Of a stretch of 64,000 bases of DNA, positions 1 through 8,304 are shown one piece after another. Position 1 is the first letter of the stretch, and each line of letters starts with the position of its first letter. The stretch covers positions 1-64,000 of the forward strand of contig NZ_MJAJ01000052.1 in assembly GCF_001746365.1 (NCBI RefSeq). The letters are read 5' to 3'. This DNA comes from Streptomyces sp. LUP30 (GTDB taxonomy: Bacteria; Actinomycetota; Actinomycetes; Streptomycetales; Streptomycetaceae). The notes under the pieces were generated by a model. That model worked only from the letters and a program-made list of their open reading frames with translations. It was not told the DNA's origin and did no database searches. Both the position numbers and the translations under genes were made by a program.

Positions 1-1
1 C

Positions 2-1768
2 CCCGGCGAACGGCGCCGTCTCCTCGCCCGTGCGGCAGCCGACGCCTGGCTGGCCGGCGAGAGCGACCGGGCCCGGACCCTGGCCGCCCGCACGGACGCC
101 GACGCCGTCACCGGCGTCCTGGCCCTGCGCACGGGCCACGCGGGGGAGGCGTTCGACGCCCTGCTGGCCGGAGCCGCCCGGGCCGCCGGCCGTCGCCCCG
201 CGCCGACCACCCTCCGCCCGGCCCCCACCACCCTCCACCCGGCCCCCACCGCCCCGACGGCGAACGAGCTCGAGCGCGCGACATGCCCGGAGAGCGTGGC
301 GAGCCCTGAGAGCCCGGAGAGCGGTGAAGGCGTGGTCCGCGGTGGGGGAGGTGCGCCGACCGTTCTCGGCGAGCCGGCGAGGGGTGCGGCGGGGGCCGTC
401 GAGGGCGCCGGGGGGCGGGCCGGCGGCCGTGTCCGCGCCGGCCGGGCCGCCGTCGCTCCGACCGAGTCAGCGGCCCCTCTCCTCGCGTGGGCCGCCGAAG
501 CCGCCGTCTACACCGGTGATCTGCGTCGATGTCGGGAAGCGGTGCTGGCGGCGCGGGAGTCGGGCATCGACCCGCCCGGTGTGCTGGGCGGGCTCGCCGC
601 AGCCGTCGACGCACGGTACGAGGACGCGCGCGACCTGCTGGAGGCGACCGCCGGCCGGTGCGGCCCGGGCGGCGACCCCACTCTGCTCGTCCACGCGGCC
701 GTCGCCGCCCTGATGCTCGGCGACCACACCCGGGCCGCCACCGCCGCCGTCCGGGCGGCGGCCGCCGCCCGCGCCCGGGGCGTCACCGTCCTCGTGTCCC
801 AGGCCATGGAGTTCCGCGCCTACGCCGACTTCTGGACCGGCCGCCCGCACGCAGCCGAGGCCGCCGCCCTGGACGCCCTGCACCAGGCGTACGCCACCGG
901 ACAGGACAACGGCGCCTGTCATCTGCAGGCGGCCCTCGCGATGTTCGCCGCCCTCACCGGCGACGACGAGCTGTGCCGGGAGCGGGCCGCGGCCGCCCGC
1001 TCGTACGCCCTCGCCCACGGTCTGGGCCTGCCCGCCGCGCTGGCGCAGTGGGCGCTGGCCTTCCTCGACCTCGGCAACGGCCGCTACGCCGCCGCCGCGG
1101 CCCGGCTGCGGGCCCTCGCCGCCTCCGGTCCCGGCCACGGCCACCGGGCCGTCCGCCACCTCGCCACCCCGCACTACGTGGAGGCGGCCGCCCGCACCGG
1201 CGACACCCGTGTCGCCCGCGCCGCGCACGCCGACTACGACCGCTGGGCCCGCGCCGTGGGCAGCCCCGACGACCTGGCCCTCAGCGCGAGGTGCCGGGCG
1301 CTGCTCACCCCCGGCGCCGACGCCCTCCCGCACTACGCCGAGGCCCTCGACCTGCACGCGGGCGGCGACCGCGCCTTCGAACGCGCCCGCACGGAACTGC
1401 TGTTCGGCAGTGCGCTGCGCAGACTGCGCCGCCGCACGGAGGCACGCGACCGGCTGCACAGCGCCCTTCAGGCGTTCGAGTCCTTCGACGCCCCGCACTG
1501 CGCGGAGGGCGCCCGCGCCGAACTGCGCGCGCTGGGCGCCCCGGCCGCCTCGACGCGCGCGGGCGCCCGACTGACGACGCACCTGACCGCTCAGCAGCTG
1601 CTCATCGCCCGCATGGCCGCCGACGGCGCCACCAACCGCGAGATCGCCGCCAGGCTGGCCCTCAGCCCGCGCACCATCGACCATCATCTGCGGGGCGTCT
1701 TCACCCGGCTGGGCATCCGCTCCCGCATCGACCTGGTGCGCCTCCTGGCTGACGCCGACGGGCCCTGA
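2..1768 (+). CDS. LuxR-family transcriptional regulator, C-terminal part (LAL-type), 5' truncated by window
   Basis: The frame is open from base 2 without a start codon, so the gene begins upstream of the window. The N-terminal part visible here is alpha-helical and Ala/Arg/Leu-rich, like the TPR-like region of large ATP-binding LuxR regulators. The last ~65 residues form a LuxR/FixJ helix-turn-helix: LTAQQLLIARMAADGATNRE followed by IAARLALSPRTIDHHL. A low-complexity linker rich in Pro/Thr and then Gly/Ala/Arg lies around bases 200-450 and includes a short direct repeat encoding TTLRPAP/TTLHPAP. The AAA/P-loop part expected of LAL proteins would lie outside the window and cannot be checked. 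It converges with bioD across a 75-bp gap. Target genes cannot be inferred from this window. Confidence 0.85.
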   Translation, partial: PGERRRLLARAAADAWLAGESDRARTLAARTDADAVTGVLALRTGHAGEAFDALLAGAARAAGRRPAPTTLRPAPTTLHPAPTAPTANELERATCPESVASPESPESGEGVVRGGGGAPTVLGEPARGAAGAVEGAGGRAGGRVRAGRAAVAPTESAAPLLAWAAEAAVYTGDLRRCREAVLAARESGIDPPGVLGGLAAAVDARYEDARDLLEATAGRCGPGGDPTLLVHAAVAALMLGDHTRAATAAVRAAAAARARGVTVLVSQAMEFRAYADFWTGRPHAAEAAALDALHQAYATGQDNGACHLQAALAMFAALTGDDELCRERAAAARSYALAHGLGLPAALAQWALAFLDLGNGRYAAAAARLRALAASGPGHGHRAVRHLATPHYVEAAARTGDTRVARAAHADYDRWARAVGSPDDLALSARCRALLTPGADALPHYAEALDLHAGGDRAFERARTELLFGSALRRLRRRTEARDRLHSALQAFESFDAPHCAEGARAELRALGAPAASTRAGARLTTHLTAQQLLIARMAADGATNREIAARLALSPRTIDHHLRGVFTRLGIRSRIDLVRLLADADGP

Positions 1769-1843
1769 GAGCGGCCCGGCGACCACCCGCCCGCAGCCGC
1801 CCGGAGGGGCCCCGGCGGCCCGGACGCACCGGAAAGGACGGCC

Positions 1844-2572
1844 CTAGGCCTCCGAGCCCGCCCGGTTGCGGAAGGCCTCCGCCTCCCACGTCCCGTCCAG
1901 CCGCGGAGCCAGCCAACCGCGGGCCGCGACACGGAAGTCGGCGGGTGCCAGCGCTCCCGACCCCGCGGGCAGCGCTCCCAGCAGCGGGGCGCCGGCCACC
2001 TCCGGCAGGTCCGTGACGTTGCAACGAGACGCCAGGTCCGGGGAGTCGGGCCAGCTGCCGATGACCACGCCCAGCAACTCCAGCCCCCGGGAACGTAGTT
2101 CACGGGCCGTCAGTTCCGTCGTGTTCAGCGTGCCCAGTCCGGCCGAGGCCACGACGAGCACCGGCGCGCGCAGCGACTGCGCCGCGTCGGCCAGCGTGCC
2201 GCCCGCCTCGTCGAACCGCACGAGCAATCCGCCCGCCCCCTCGACGAGCACCAGGTCGTGCTCCACGGCCAGCTTCTGCGCCGCCTCCGCCACGTCCTGC
2301 GGCCGCACCGGCGGCAGTCCCGCCCGCCGCGCCGCCGTACCGGGCGCCAACGGCTCCGGGTAGCGGGCGAGTTCGGCCGTGGTGAGCGGTCCCGCGAGCC
2401 GCGCGACCTCGTCGGCGTCCCCGCGCTCGTCGGGCCGTACGCCGGTCTGGGCGGCCTTCAGCACGGCCACCGACCGGCCCACCGCCAGCGCGGAAGCGGC
2501 GACCGCGGCGGTGGTGACGGTCTTGCCGACCTCCGTGCCCGTCCCCGTGATCACCAGGATCGGCATGGTCAT
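1844..2572 (-). CDS. bioD: ATP-dependent dethiobiotin synthetase BioD
   Basis: This enzyme closes the ureido ring of dethiobiotin from 7,8-diaminopelargonate, CO2 and ATP, the penultimate step of biotin synthesis, in the cytoplasm. The 242-residue product starts MTMPILVITGTGTEVGKT, with the P-loop GTGTEVGKT at residues 10-18, and has the conserved VEGAGGLLV segment that binds the substrate. The ATG overlaps the bioA stop as ATGA, so translation is coupled; a second ATG two codons later is possible. It is the last gene of bioB-bioA-bioD. The length is normal for the family. Confidence 0.97.
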   Translation of the reverse strand: MTMPILVITGTGTEVGKTVTTAAVAASALAVGRSVAVLKAAQTGVRPDERGDADEVARLAGPLTTAELARYPEPLAPGTAARRAGLPPVRPQDVAEAAQKLAVEHDLVLVEGAGGLLVRFDEAGGTLADAAQSLRAPVLVVASAGLGTLNTTELTARELRSRGLELLGVVIGSWPDSPDLASRCNVTDLPEVAGAPLLGALPAGSGALAPADFRVAARGWLAPRLDGTWEAEAFRNRAGSEA

Positions 2573-3858
2573 CCCTCCCGCGCCGCGGCGCACACCGCGC
2601 GCGCGATCCGTGCCACGTCCGCGTCGCCGGTGACGTACGGGGGCATCGTGTAGATCAGGTCGCGGAACGGCCGCAGCCAGACGCCCTCGCGCACGGCGGC
2701 GTCCGTGGCGGCCTTCATGTCCACGGCGTGGTCGAGCTGGACGACGCCGACGGCGCCGAGGACGCGGACGTCGCTCACCCCCGGAAGCTCCCGTGCCGGC
2801 GCCAGCCCGTCGTGCAGTCCGGTCTCGATGCGCTTCACCTCCGCGAACCAGTCCTGGCCGAGCAGCAGCTCGATCGAGGCGCAGGCCACGGCCGCGGCGA
2901 GCGGATTGCCCATGAACGTCGGCCCGTGCGCCAGCACCGGCACCTCGCCCCGTGAGATCCCGTCGGCCACCCGGGAGGTGCACAGGGCCGCCGCCATCGT
3001 CAGATAGCCGCCGGTCAGGGCCTTGCCGACGCACATCACGTCCGGTGTCACGGCGGCGTGCTCCGCCGCGAACAGCGCGCCCGTGCGCCCGAAGCCGGTG
3101 GCGATCTCGTCGAACACCAGCAGCACGCCGTGCGCGTCGCAGGCCTCGCGCAGGACCCGCAGATACCCAGGGGAGTGGAAGCGCATCCCGCCCGCGCCCT
3201 GGACGACCGGCTCCACGACGACCGCGGCCAGTTCGTCGGCGTGCCGCTCGATCGCCGTTCGCAGCGTCTCGGCGTACGCCTCGTCGTACTCGGTCGGCGG
3301 TGCGTCGACGAAGACCTGCCGGGGGAGCACACCGGTCCACAGGTCGTGCATCCCGCCGTCCGGGTCGCACACGGACATCGGCTGCCAGGTGTCGCCGTGG
3401 TAGCCGCCGCGCCAGGTCAGCAGCCGCTGCTTGCCCGGGCGGCCCAGCGAACGCCAGTACTGCAGGCACATCTTCACCGCGACCTCGACCGACACCGAGC
3501 CCGAGTCGGCGAGGAACACATGCTCCAGACCGTCGGGCGACATGTCGACAAGGAGTTTCGCCAGCCGCACGGCGGGCTCATGGGTGAGCCCGCCGAACAT
3601 CACGTGACTCATCCGCCCCAGCTGCTCGCGCACGGCCTCGTTGAGCACCGGGTGGTTGTAGCCGTGGATCGCCGACCACCAGGACGCCATGCCGTCGACC
3701 AGCTCACCCGAGCCGTCCGCCATCCGCAGCCGGACCCCGCTCGCCGACTCCACGACGAGCGGATCGACCCGGCCGGGCATCGGACCGTACGGATGCCACA
3801 CATGCCGCCGGTCGAGGTCGAGCAGCTCCGGCACGCCGAGCGGCGACGGCTCAGGCAT
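2569..3858 (-). CDS. bioA: Adenosylmethionine-8-amino-7-oxononanoate aminotransferase BioA
   Basis: PLP-dependent class III aminotransferase that converts 8-amino-7-oxononanoate (KAPA) to 7,8-diaminopelargonate using S-adenosylmethionine as amino donor. The 429-residue protein has the family N-terminus HVWHPYGPM, a WRGGYHGDTWQPMSV segment, the cofactor Asp in VFDEIATGFGRTG, and the Schiff-base lysine in CVGKALTGGYL (about K279). The start ATG at 3858 lies inside the last codons of bioB (8-bp overlap), which gives a family-typical N-terminus. It sits between bioB and bioD in one operon, overlapping both. Confidence 0.97.
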   Translation of the reverse strand: MPEPSPLGVPELLDLDRRHVWHPYGPMPGRVDPLVVESASGVRLRMADGSGELVDGMASWWSAIHGYNHPVLNEAVREQLGRMSHVMFGGLTHEPAVRLAKLLVDMSPDGLEHVFLADSGSVSVEVAVKMCLQYWRSLGRPGKQRLLTWRGGYHGDTWQPMSVCDPDGGMHDLWTGVLPRQVFVDAPPTEYDEAYAETLRTAIERHADELAAVVVEPVVQGAGGMRFHSPGYLRVLREACDAHGVLLVFDEIATGFGRTGALFAAEHAAVTPDVMCVGKALTGGYLTMAAALCTSRVADGISRGEVPVLAHGPTFMGNPLAAAVACASIELLLGQDWFAEVKRIETGLHDGLAPARELPGVSDVRVLGAVGVVQLDHAVDMKAATDAAVREGVWLRPFRDLIYTMPPYVTGDADVARIARAVCAAAREG

Positions 3859-5104
3859 TGGGCGCGAGATCGGTGCCGGCGCCTCGGCGGCGCACGGCGA
3901 CCAGATCGGTACGGGCCTCGCCTGCCGCCGACGCGACGACCGCCGCAGCGGGGGCGGACGTGGCGGCCGGAGCCGAACCGCAGACGCCGCCGCCCTCGTG
4001 CGAGCCGCACCCGGAGCCCTCGTGCGCACCGCATCCGGCGGCCTCCTGCGAGCCGCAGCCGCCGCCCTCGTGCGATGCGCAGCCGGCGCCCGCCGTCGCC
4101 GCCCGGTGCTCGGGCAGGGTGACCTGCTCCGCGCCCTCCACCTCGAACCCGGCGTCCGCGATCATCTCCAGGTCGGCCTTGCCGGCCTGGCCCTCGGTGG
4201 TGAGGTAGTCGCCGAGGAAGATCGAGTTGGCCAGGTTCAGGGCCAGCGGCTGCATGGTGCGCAGATGCACCTCGCGGCCGCCCGCGATGCGCACCTCGAC
4301 GTCCGGGCACACGAACCGGACCATGGCCAGGATCCGCAGACAGCGCTGCGGGGTGAGGTTCCACTCCTTGGCCAGCGGGGTGCCCTCCACCGGGATGAGG
4401 AAGTTGACCGGGACCGAGTCCGGGTCCAGCTCGCGCAGCGAGTAGACGACGTCCACCAGGTCCTCGTCCGACTCGCCCATGCCGGCGATCAGACCCGAGC
4501 AGGCGGACAGGCCCGCCGCGTGCGCCTTGGTGACCGTGTCCACCCGGTCGGCGTAGGTGTGGGTGGTGGTGATGTCCCCGTACGTCGACTCGGACGTGTT
4601 GAGGTTGTGGTTGTAGGCGTCGGCTCCCGCGTCACGCAGCCGCTCGGCCTGGCCGTCGGAGAGCAGGCCCAGACAGGCGCACACCTCGACGCCCTCGTTC
4701 TGCTCCTTGATGGCCTTGATGGTGCCGGCCACCCGTTCGACGTCCCGGTCCGTAGGGCCGCGTCCGGACGCCACCAGGCAGACGCGCTTGGCGCCGCCCG
4801 CGAGGCCGGCCGCCGCTGCCCGGGAGGCCTCGTCGGGCTTGAGCCACGTGTACTTCAGGATCCCGGCCGTGGAGCCGAGCCGCTGCGAACAGTAGGAGCA
4901 GTCCTCGGGGCACAGCCCCGACTTCAGGTTGACCAGGTAGTTGAGCTTCACGCGACGCCCGAACCAGTGCCGGCGCACCTTCCCGGCCGCGGCCACCACG
5001 TCCAGCACGTCGTCGTCGGAGGTGGCCAGGACGGCCAGAGCTTCCTCGCGGGTCGGCAGTTCGCGCCGAAGCCCCTTGTCCACCAGCGTGTTCAGCAGGT
5101 CCAT
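3851..5104 (-). CDS. bioB: Biotin synthase BioB with Cys/His/Gly repeat tail
   Basis: Radical-SAM enzyme that inserts sulfur into dethiobiotin. The 4Fe-4S ligands are CPEDCSYC (C65, C69, C72), followed by the conserved NLNTSES region (NHNLNTSES) and GMGES. The product is 417 residues, roughly 70 longer than the E. coli enzyme (~346). The extra length is a C-terminal tail containing four 8-residue repeats of the form GC[AG][SA][HQ]E[GAS][GAS] at residues ~339-371, then VCGS, then an Ala-rich end. The tail contributes five Cys and three His and looks capable of binding metal. A SD-like AGGA lies upstream of the ATG. It is the first gene of bioB-bioA-bioD, divergent from bioF. Confidence 0.96.
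   Translation of the reverse strand: MDLLNTLVDKGLRRELPTREEALAVLATSDDDVLDVVAAAGKVRRHWFGRRVKLNYLVNLKSGLCPEDCSYCSQRLGSTAGILKYTWLKPDEASRAAAAGLAGGAKRVCLVASGRGPTDRDVERVAGTIKAIKEQNEGVEVCACLGLLSDGQAERLRDAGADAYNHNLNTSESTYGDITTTHTYADRVDTVTKAHAAGLSACSGLIAGMGESDEDLVDVVYSLRELDPDSVPVNFLIPVEGTPLAKEWNLTPQRCLRILAMVRFVCPDVEVRIAGGREVHLRTMQPLALNLANSIFLGDYLTTEGQAGKADLEMIADAGFEVEGAEQVTLPEHRAATAGAGCASHEGGGCGSQEAAGCGAHEGSGCGSHEGGGVCGSAPAATSAPAAAVVASAAGEARTDLVAVRRRGAGTDLAPNA
3993..4088 (-). repeat. Four tandem 24-bp repeats coding the BioB Cys/His tail
   Basis: Four imperfect 24-bp units start at 3993, 4017, 4041 and 4065 on the plus strand. Each encodes one 8-residue Cys/Gly/His/Glu unit of BioB. The units differ mainly at positions that change His to Gln or Gly to Ala, while the Cys codon is kept in all four. 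Confidence 0.9.
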
Positions 5105-5173
5105 GAGAGCCGATCCTGTCTTACGGACCCGCTCCGGGCCAAGGTAGGGATCGCACAACACACCCGGTTCGAC

Positions 5174-5191
5174 GTGTGGGTATTGCCACAC
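5174..5191. promoter_or_regulatory. Inverted repeat between bioB and bioF (candidate operator)
   Basis: GTGTGG-GTATTG-CCACAC is a perfect 6-bp inverted repeat with a 6-bp spacer, placed between the divergent starts of bioB (5104) and bioF (5253). Its position and symmetry fit a transcription-factor site controlling biotin synthesis. It does not resemble the BioQ (TGAAC-type), BioR or BirA operators as I know them, so the regulator is unknown. Confidence 0.45.
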
Positions 5192-5252
5192 CGAAGTCAG
5201 CGATTGCTGCCGCTAGTGTCTGTCCGCTACCTACAAAAGCCCCGGAGGACCC

Positions 5253-6380
5253 ATGGCGTTCGGCTGGATCGACGAACAGGCGGAGCTGCGCCGCCGGGCC
5301 GGACTCGTGCGCACGCTTCGGCCCCGTCCGGCCGACTCGCCGCTCCTGGACCTGGCGAGCAACGACTACCTGGGGCTGGCCCGGCACGGCGAGGTCGTGG
5401 AGGGCGCCGCCGCGGCGGCGCGGACCTGGGGCGGCGGGGCGACCGGCTCCCGGCTCGTCACCGGCACCACCGAGCTGCACGCCGAGCTGGAACGGGAGCT
5501 CGCGGAGCACTGCGGCTTCGAGGCGGCCCTCGTCTTCTCCTCCGGTTACGCGGCCAACCTCGCCGCGGTGACCGCGCTGGCGCCGCACGGTTCGCTGATC
5601 GTCTCCGACGCGGGCAACCACGCCTCGCTCATCGACGGGTGCCGCCTGGCCCGCGGCGCCGCCCAGGTCGTCGCGCACGCCGACCCGGACGCCGTCCGCA
5701 AGGCGCTCGGCACCCACGACGGGCCCGCCGTGGCGGTCTCCGACACGGTCTTCTCGGTCGACGGCGACGCCGCCCCGCTGGCCGCCCTCGCGGCCGCCTG
5801 CCGCGATCACGGTGCGGGCCTGGTGGTGGACGACGCCCATGGGCTCGGCGTGCTCGGGGAGGGCGGACAGGGCGCACCGTACGCGGCGGGGCTGGCGGGC
5901 GCGGACGACGTGGTCGTCACGGTCACGCTGTCCAAGTCCCTCGGCAGCCAGGGCGGCGCCGTGCTGGGGCCCGCGCGGGTGATCGAGCACCTGGTGAACG
6001 CGGCCCGCACGTTCATCTTCGACACGGGTCTGGCCCCGGCCGCGGTGGGCGCGGCGCTGGCCGCCCTGCGACTGCTGCGGCGGGAGCCGGAGCGCGCGCG
6101 GCGCGCGCGTGCGGTGGCGGGCGAACTGTACGCACGCCTGACGACCGCGGGTCTGGAGGCGGTACGCCCCGACGCCGCGGTCGTCTCCGTGCGTGCGCCG
6201 TCCCCGGAACAGGCCGTGCGGTGGGCGGCGGACTGCCGCTCGGCAGGTCTGGCCGTGGGGTGCTTCCGTCCTCCCTCCGTGCCCGACGGCATCTCACGAC
6301 TGAGGCTGACCGCCCGGGCGGACCTCTCCGGGGCGGAGCTCGAACGCGCTGTTCGGGTGATCGGCGAGACACGACCATGA
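5253..6380 (+). CDS. bioF: 8-amino-7-oxononanoate synthase BioF
   Basis: PLP-dependent alpha-oxoamine synthase that condenses pimeloyl thioester with alanine to make KAPA, the substrate of BioA. The 375-residue product has LASNDYLGL near residue 35, the GGGATGSRLVTG loop, the stacking/substrate segment SDAGNHASLIDGCRL, the Asp-containing VVDDAHGLGVLG, and the Schiff-base lysine in TLSKSLGSQGG (about K228). The SD CGGAGGA precedes the ATG. It is transcribed divergently from bioB-bioA-bioD across 148 bp, so the biotin branch from KAPA to biotin is complete here; pimelate-forming genes are not present. Confidence 0.97.
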   Translation: MAFGWIDEQAELRRRAGLVRTLRPRPADSPLLDLASNDYLGLARHGEVVEGAAAAARTWGGGATGSRLVTGTTELHAELERELAEHCGFEAALVFSSGYAANLAAVTALAPHGSLIVSDAGNHASLIDGCRLARGAAQVVAHADPDAVRKALGTHDGPAVAVSDTVFSVDGDAAPLAALAAACRDHGAGLVVDDAHGLGVLGEGGQGAPYAAGLAGADDVVVTVTLSKSLGSQGGAVLGPARVIEHLVNAARTFIFDTGLAPAAVGAALAALRLLRREPERARRARAVAGELYARLTTAGLEAVRPDAAVVSVRAPSPEQAVRWAADCRSAGLAVGCFRPPSVPDGISRLRLTARADLSGAELERAVRVIGETRP

Positions 6381-6437
6381 GTCGGCGTGGCATGGCCGTG
6401 GGCCGCCGCTGACGGGTGGCCGACTACGTTGTCGCGG

Positions 6438-6686
6438 TCAGCGGCGGCGCGGTCGGCGCAACGCAGCCGTGAAGCCCGTCCAGCTCTCGGGGGAGAAGAG
6501 CAGGGCGGGGCCGGCCGGGTCCTTGGAGTCGCGTACGGCGAGCAGGCCGGCCCAGGGGCCGGAGGCCGGCCGGGCCGTCTCCACGCAGTTGTTGGCTCCC
6601 GTGCTGTAGCTGCTGCGCAGCCACCGCGCCTGTGGGAAATGGTAGGAATCGGTACTGGAAGGTACGTTCCGCGGTACTGCGGACAT
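6438..6686 (-). CDS. DUF397 small protein (Scr2/AbaA-locus type)
   Basis: The 82-residue protein has the DUF397 signature: ARWLRSSYSTGANNCVETA, then VRDSKDP and the terminal segment WTGFTAALR. A strong SD AAGGAGG precedes the ATG, and the TAA stop of the upstream XRE gene lies within that SD, which implies translational coupling. In Streptomyces, DUF397 proteins are paired with XRE regulators (WhiJ-, AbaA- and Scr1/Scr2-type loci) and are thought to modulate the partner. Direct DNA binding is not expected from the sequence. Confidence 0.92.
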   Translation of the reverse strand: MSAVPRNVPSSTDSYHFPQARWLRSSYSTGANNCVETARPASGPWAGLLAVRDSKDPAGPALLFSPESWTGFTAALRRPRRR

Positions 6687-6695
6687 GGTGCCTCC

Positions 6696-7556
6696 TTACG
6701 CGCCGTCGGCAATCGCGGCGATGTAATCCGATGAGTCCCCGGGCGAAAGGGCGTGCGCCCGAAGGGCGTTGAAGGCCTCGGTGTAGGCCTGGAGGTCTTC
6801 TTTCCGTTCGAGATAGAGGCTACTCGTCAAGTGGTCGAGAACGACCACATCCAGATCAGAAGTGCGCGAAAACGAGAAGATAACGAAAGGGCCGGTTACC
6901 CCGATATGCGCCCCGGCCGAGAACGGCAGAACCTGCAGCCGCACCTGGGGCAGCCGCGCGGCCTCCACGAGCCGGCCGAGCTGGCGCGCCATCACCTCCC
7001 GCCCGCCGACCTCACGCCGCAGCACCGCCTCGTCCAGCACCGCGTTGAGCTCCAGCGGCGGCTGCGCGCGCAGCACGTCCTGCCGGGCCATCCGCACCTC
7101 CACCAAGGTGTCGAGCTGTTCCTCCTCGACCCCCTCCACGGCCGCGCTGGTCACCGCACGCGCGTACTCGGGCGTCTGCAGCAGACCCGGCACCACGCTC
7201 GTCTCCAGCGTGCGCATCGCGCTCGCCTGCGCCTCCAGGCTGATGAAGTCCCGGTACGCGGGCGGCAGCACCCCGCGGTAGGCGTGCCACCAGTGGTCCC
7301 GGCCGCCGCCGTCGCCCGCGCCGGCCAGGGCCAGCATCAGGTCCCGCAGGCGCTGATCGCTCACGCCGTAGACGTCGAGGAGTAACCGCACATCGGCCGG
7401 TTTCGATCCACTGGTGCCGGTCTCGATGCGGCTCACCTTGGACTGGTGCCAGCCCGCGAGCCGGGCCGCCTCACCACTGGTGAGGCCCGCCTGGGCGCGT
7501 AGAGTGCGCAGTTCCGCGCCGAGTTTCCGGCGGCGCACCGCGGGACCGTGCTGCAC
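6696..7556 (-). CDS. XRE/Scr1-type helix-turn-helix regulator with DUF5753, contains a TTA codon
   Basis: The N-terminal HTH (residues ~10-60: LGAELRTLRAQAGLTSGEAA then GWHQSKVSRIETG) is followed by a DUF5753 domain with the typical TSVVPGLLQTPEYARAV segment. The GTG start at 7556 is preceded by AAGGAGG at 5-nt spacing. Leu58 is encoded by TTA (7385-7383, minus strand), so translation should need the bldA tRNA. It is paired with the downstream DUF397 gene and divergent from an RsbW-like ATPase, the standard composition of WhiJ/AbaA-type loci linked to development and antibiotic control. Family known; the specific target is inferred to be its own locus. Confidence 0.93.
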   Translation of the reverse strand: MQHGPAVRRRKLGAELRTLRAQAGLTSGEAARLAGWHQSKVSRIETGTSGSKPADVRLLLDVYGVSDQRLRDLMLALAGAGDGGGRDHWWHAYRGVLPPAYRDFISLEAQASAMRTLETSVVPGLLQTPEYARAVTSAAVEGVEEEQLDTLVEVRMARQDVLRAQPPLELNAVLDEAVLRREVGGREVMARQLGRLVEAARLPQVRLQVLPFSAGAHIGVTGPFVIFSFSRTSDLDVVVLDHLTSSLYLERKEDLQAYTEAFNALRAHALSPGDSSDYIAAIADGA

Positions 7557-7769
7557 AGGCTCCTCCTTACTCCCTACGGGCCGACCAAATACGCTCTGCC
7601 GTCGCAGAGTTCACCGCATCGGGCGACAGATATATGCACATCTTGGTGGATCGCCACCCGTGACCGACGCGGTAATGGCACTCTGGCGAAGAAGCACCAG
7701 TCCGGGACCGTACTCGAACCACACGCACCGTGTCGGACTCCGGTCCCGTGGGAAAGGGACGACGTCGCC

Positions 7770-8252
7770 ATGGCAGATCACCTGGAAGCATCCGTCACTC
7801 TGCCGAGCGATCCCGCCTCGGTCTCCACGGCCCGCGGATTCGTCGTCGACACCCTCGCCGAATGGGGTCTGCCGGCGGACACGGAGGCGGCCGACACCGT
7901 CCGGCTGATCGTCTCGGAACTCGCCACCAACGCCGTACAGCACACCTTCGGGCAGTCACCCACCTTCACGGTGGGTCTCGTCCTCGACCGTGACGAACAT
8001 CTGCGCGTCGGTGTCACCGACAGCCACCCGCGCTTCCCCAAACGACTGCCGGCCGCCGTCCAGCAGGACAACGGCCGAGGCATGGTGATCATTCGCTGGC
8101 TGACCGCGGAGTGCGGCGGCAAGCTCAGAGTGCGGCCCACCCGGGAGGGCGGCAAGACGGTCACCGTCGAGCTGCCGTGGGCCGTCGCGGCGGCGGAGCC
8201 GGTGGCCGGAGCGCTGGCGGTCCCGGCCGAGGGTGAGATCCCGGGGCGATGA
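7770..8252 (+). CDS. RsbW-like anti-sigma/ATP-binding protein (HATPase_c_2)
   Basis: The 160-residue single-domain protein has GHKL ATPase motifs: the N-box VSELATNAVQHTF and the G1 box DNGRGMVIIRWLT. It lacks a dimerisation/His domain, so it resembles the anti-sigma factor kinase family rather than a sensor kinase. The ATG at 7770 follows GGAAAGGGA. It is divergent from the XRE/DUF397 pair across 213 bp; such ATPases are the usual third member of AbaA-type loci. The C-terminal ~20 residues are Ala/Pro/Glu-rich. Its partner sigma factor is unknown. Confidence 0.9.
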   Translation: MADHLEASVTLPSDPASVSTARGFVVDTLAEWGLPADTEAADTVRLIVSELATNAVQHTFGQSPTFTVGLVLDRDEHLRVGVTDSHPRFPKRLPAAVQQDNGRGMVIIRWLTAECGGKLRVRPTREGGKTVTVELPWAVAAAEPVAGALAVPAEGEIPGR

Positions 8253-8304
8253 CGGCGTGTCAGGACGTCGTGTGCCGCCCCGGGAGGCTCAGTGGACCGG
8301 CGGC

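Noticed and set aside
467..1786. 439-residue minus-strand ORF over the LuxR regulator gene
   Set aside because: Gly/Val/Arg-rich with no motif; the plus strand ends in a clear LuxR HTH.
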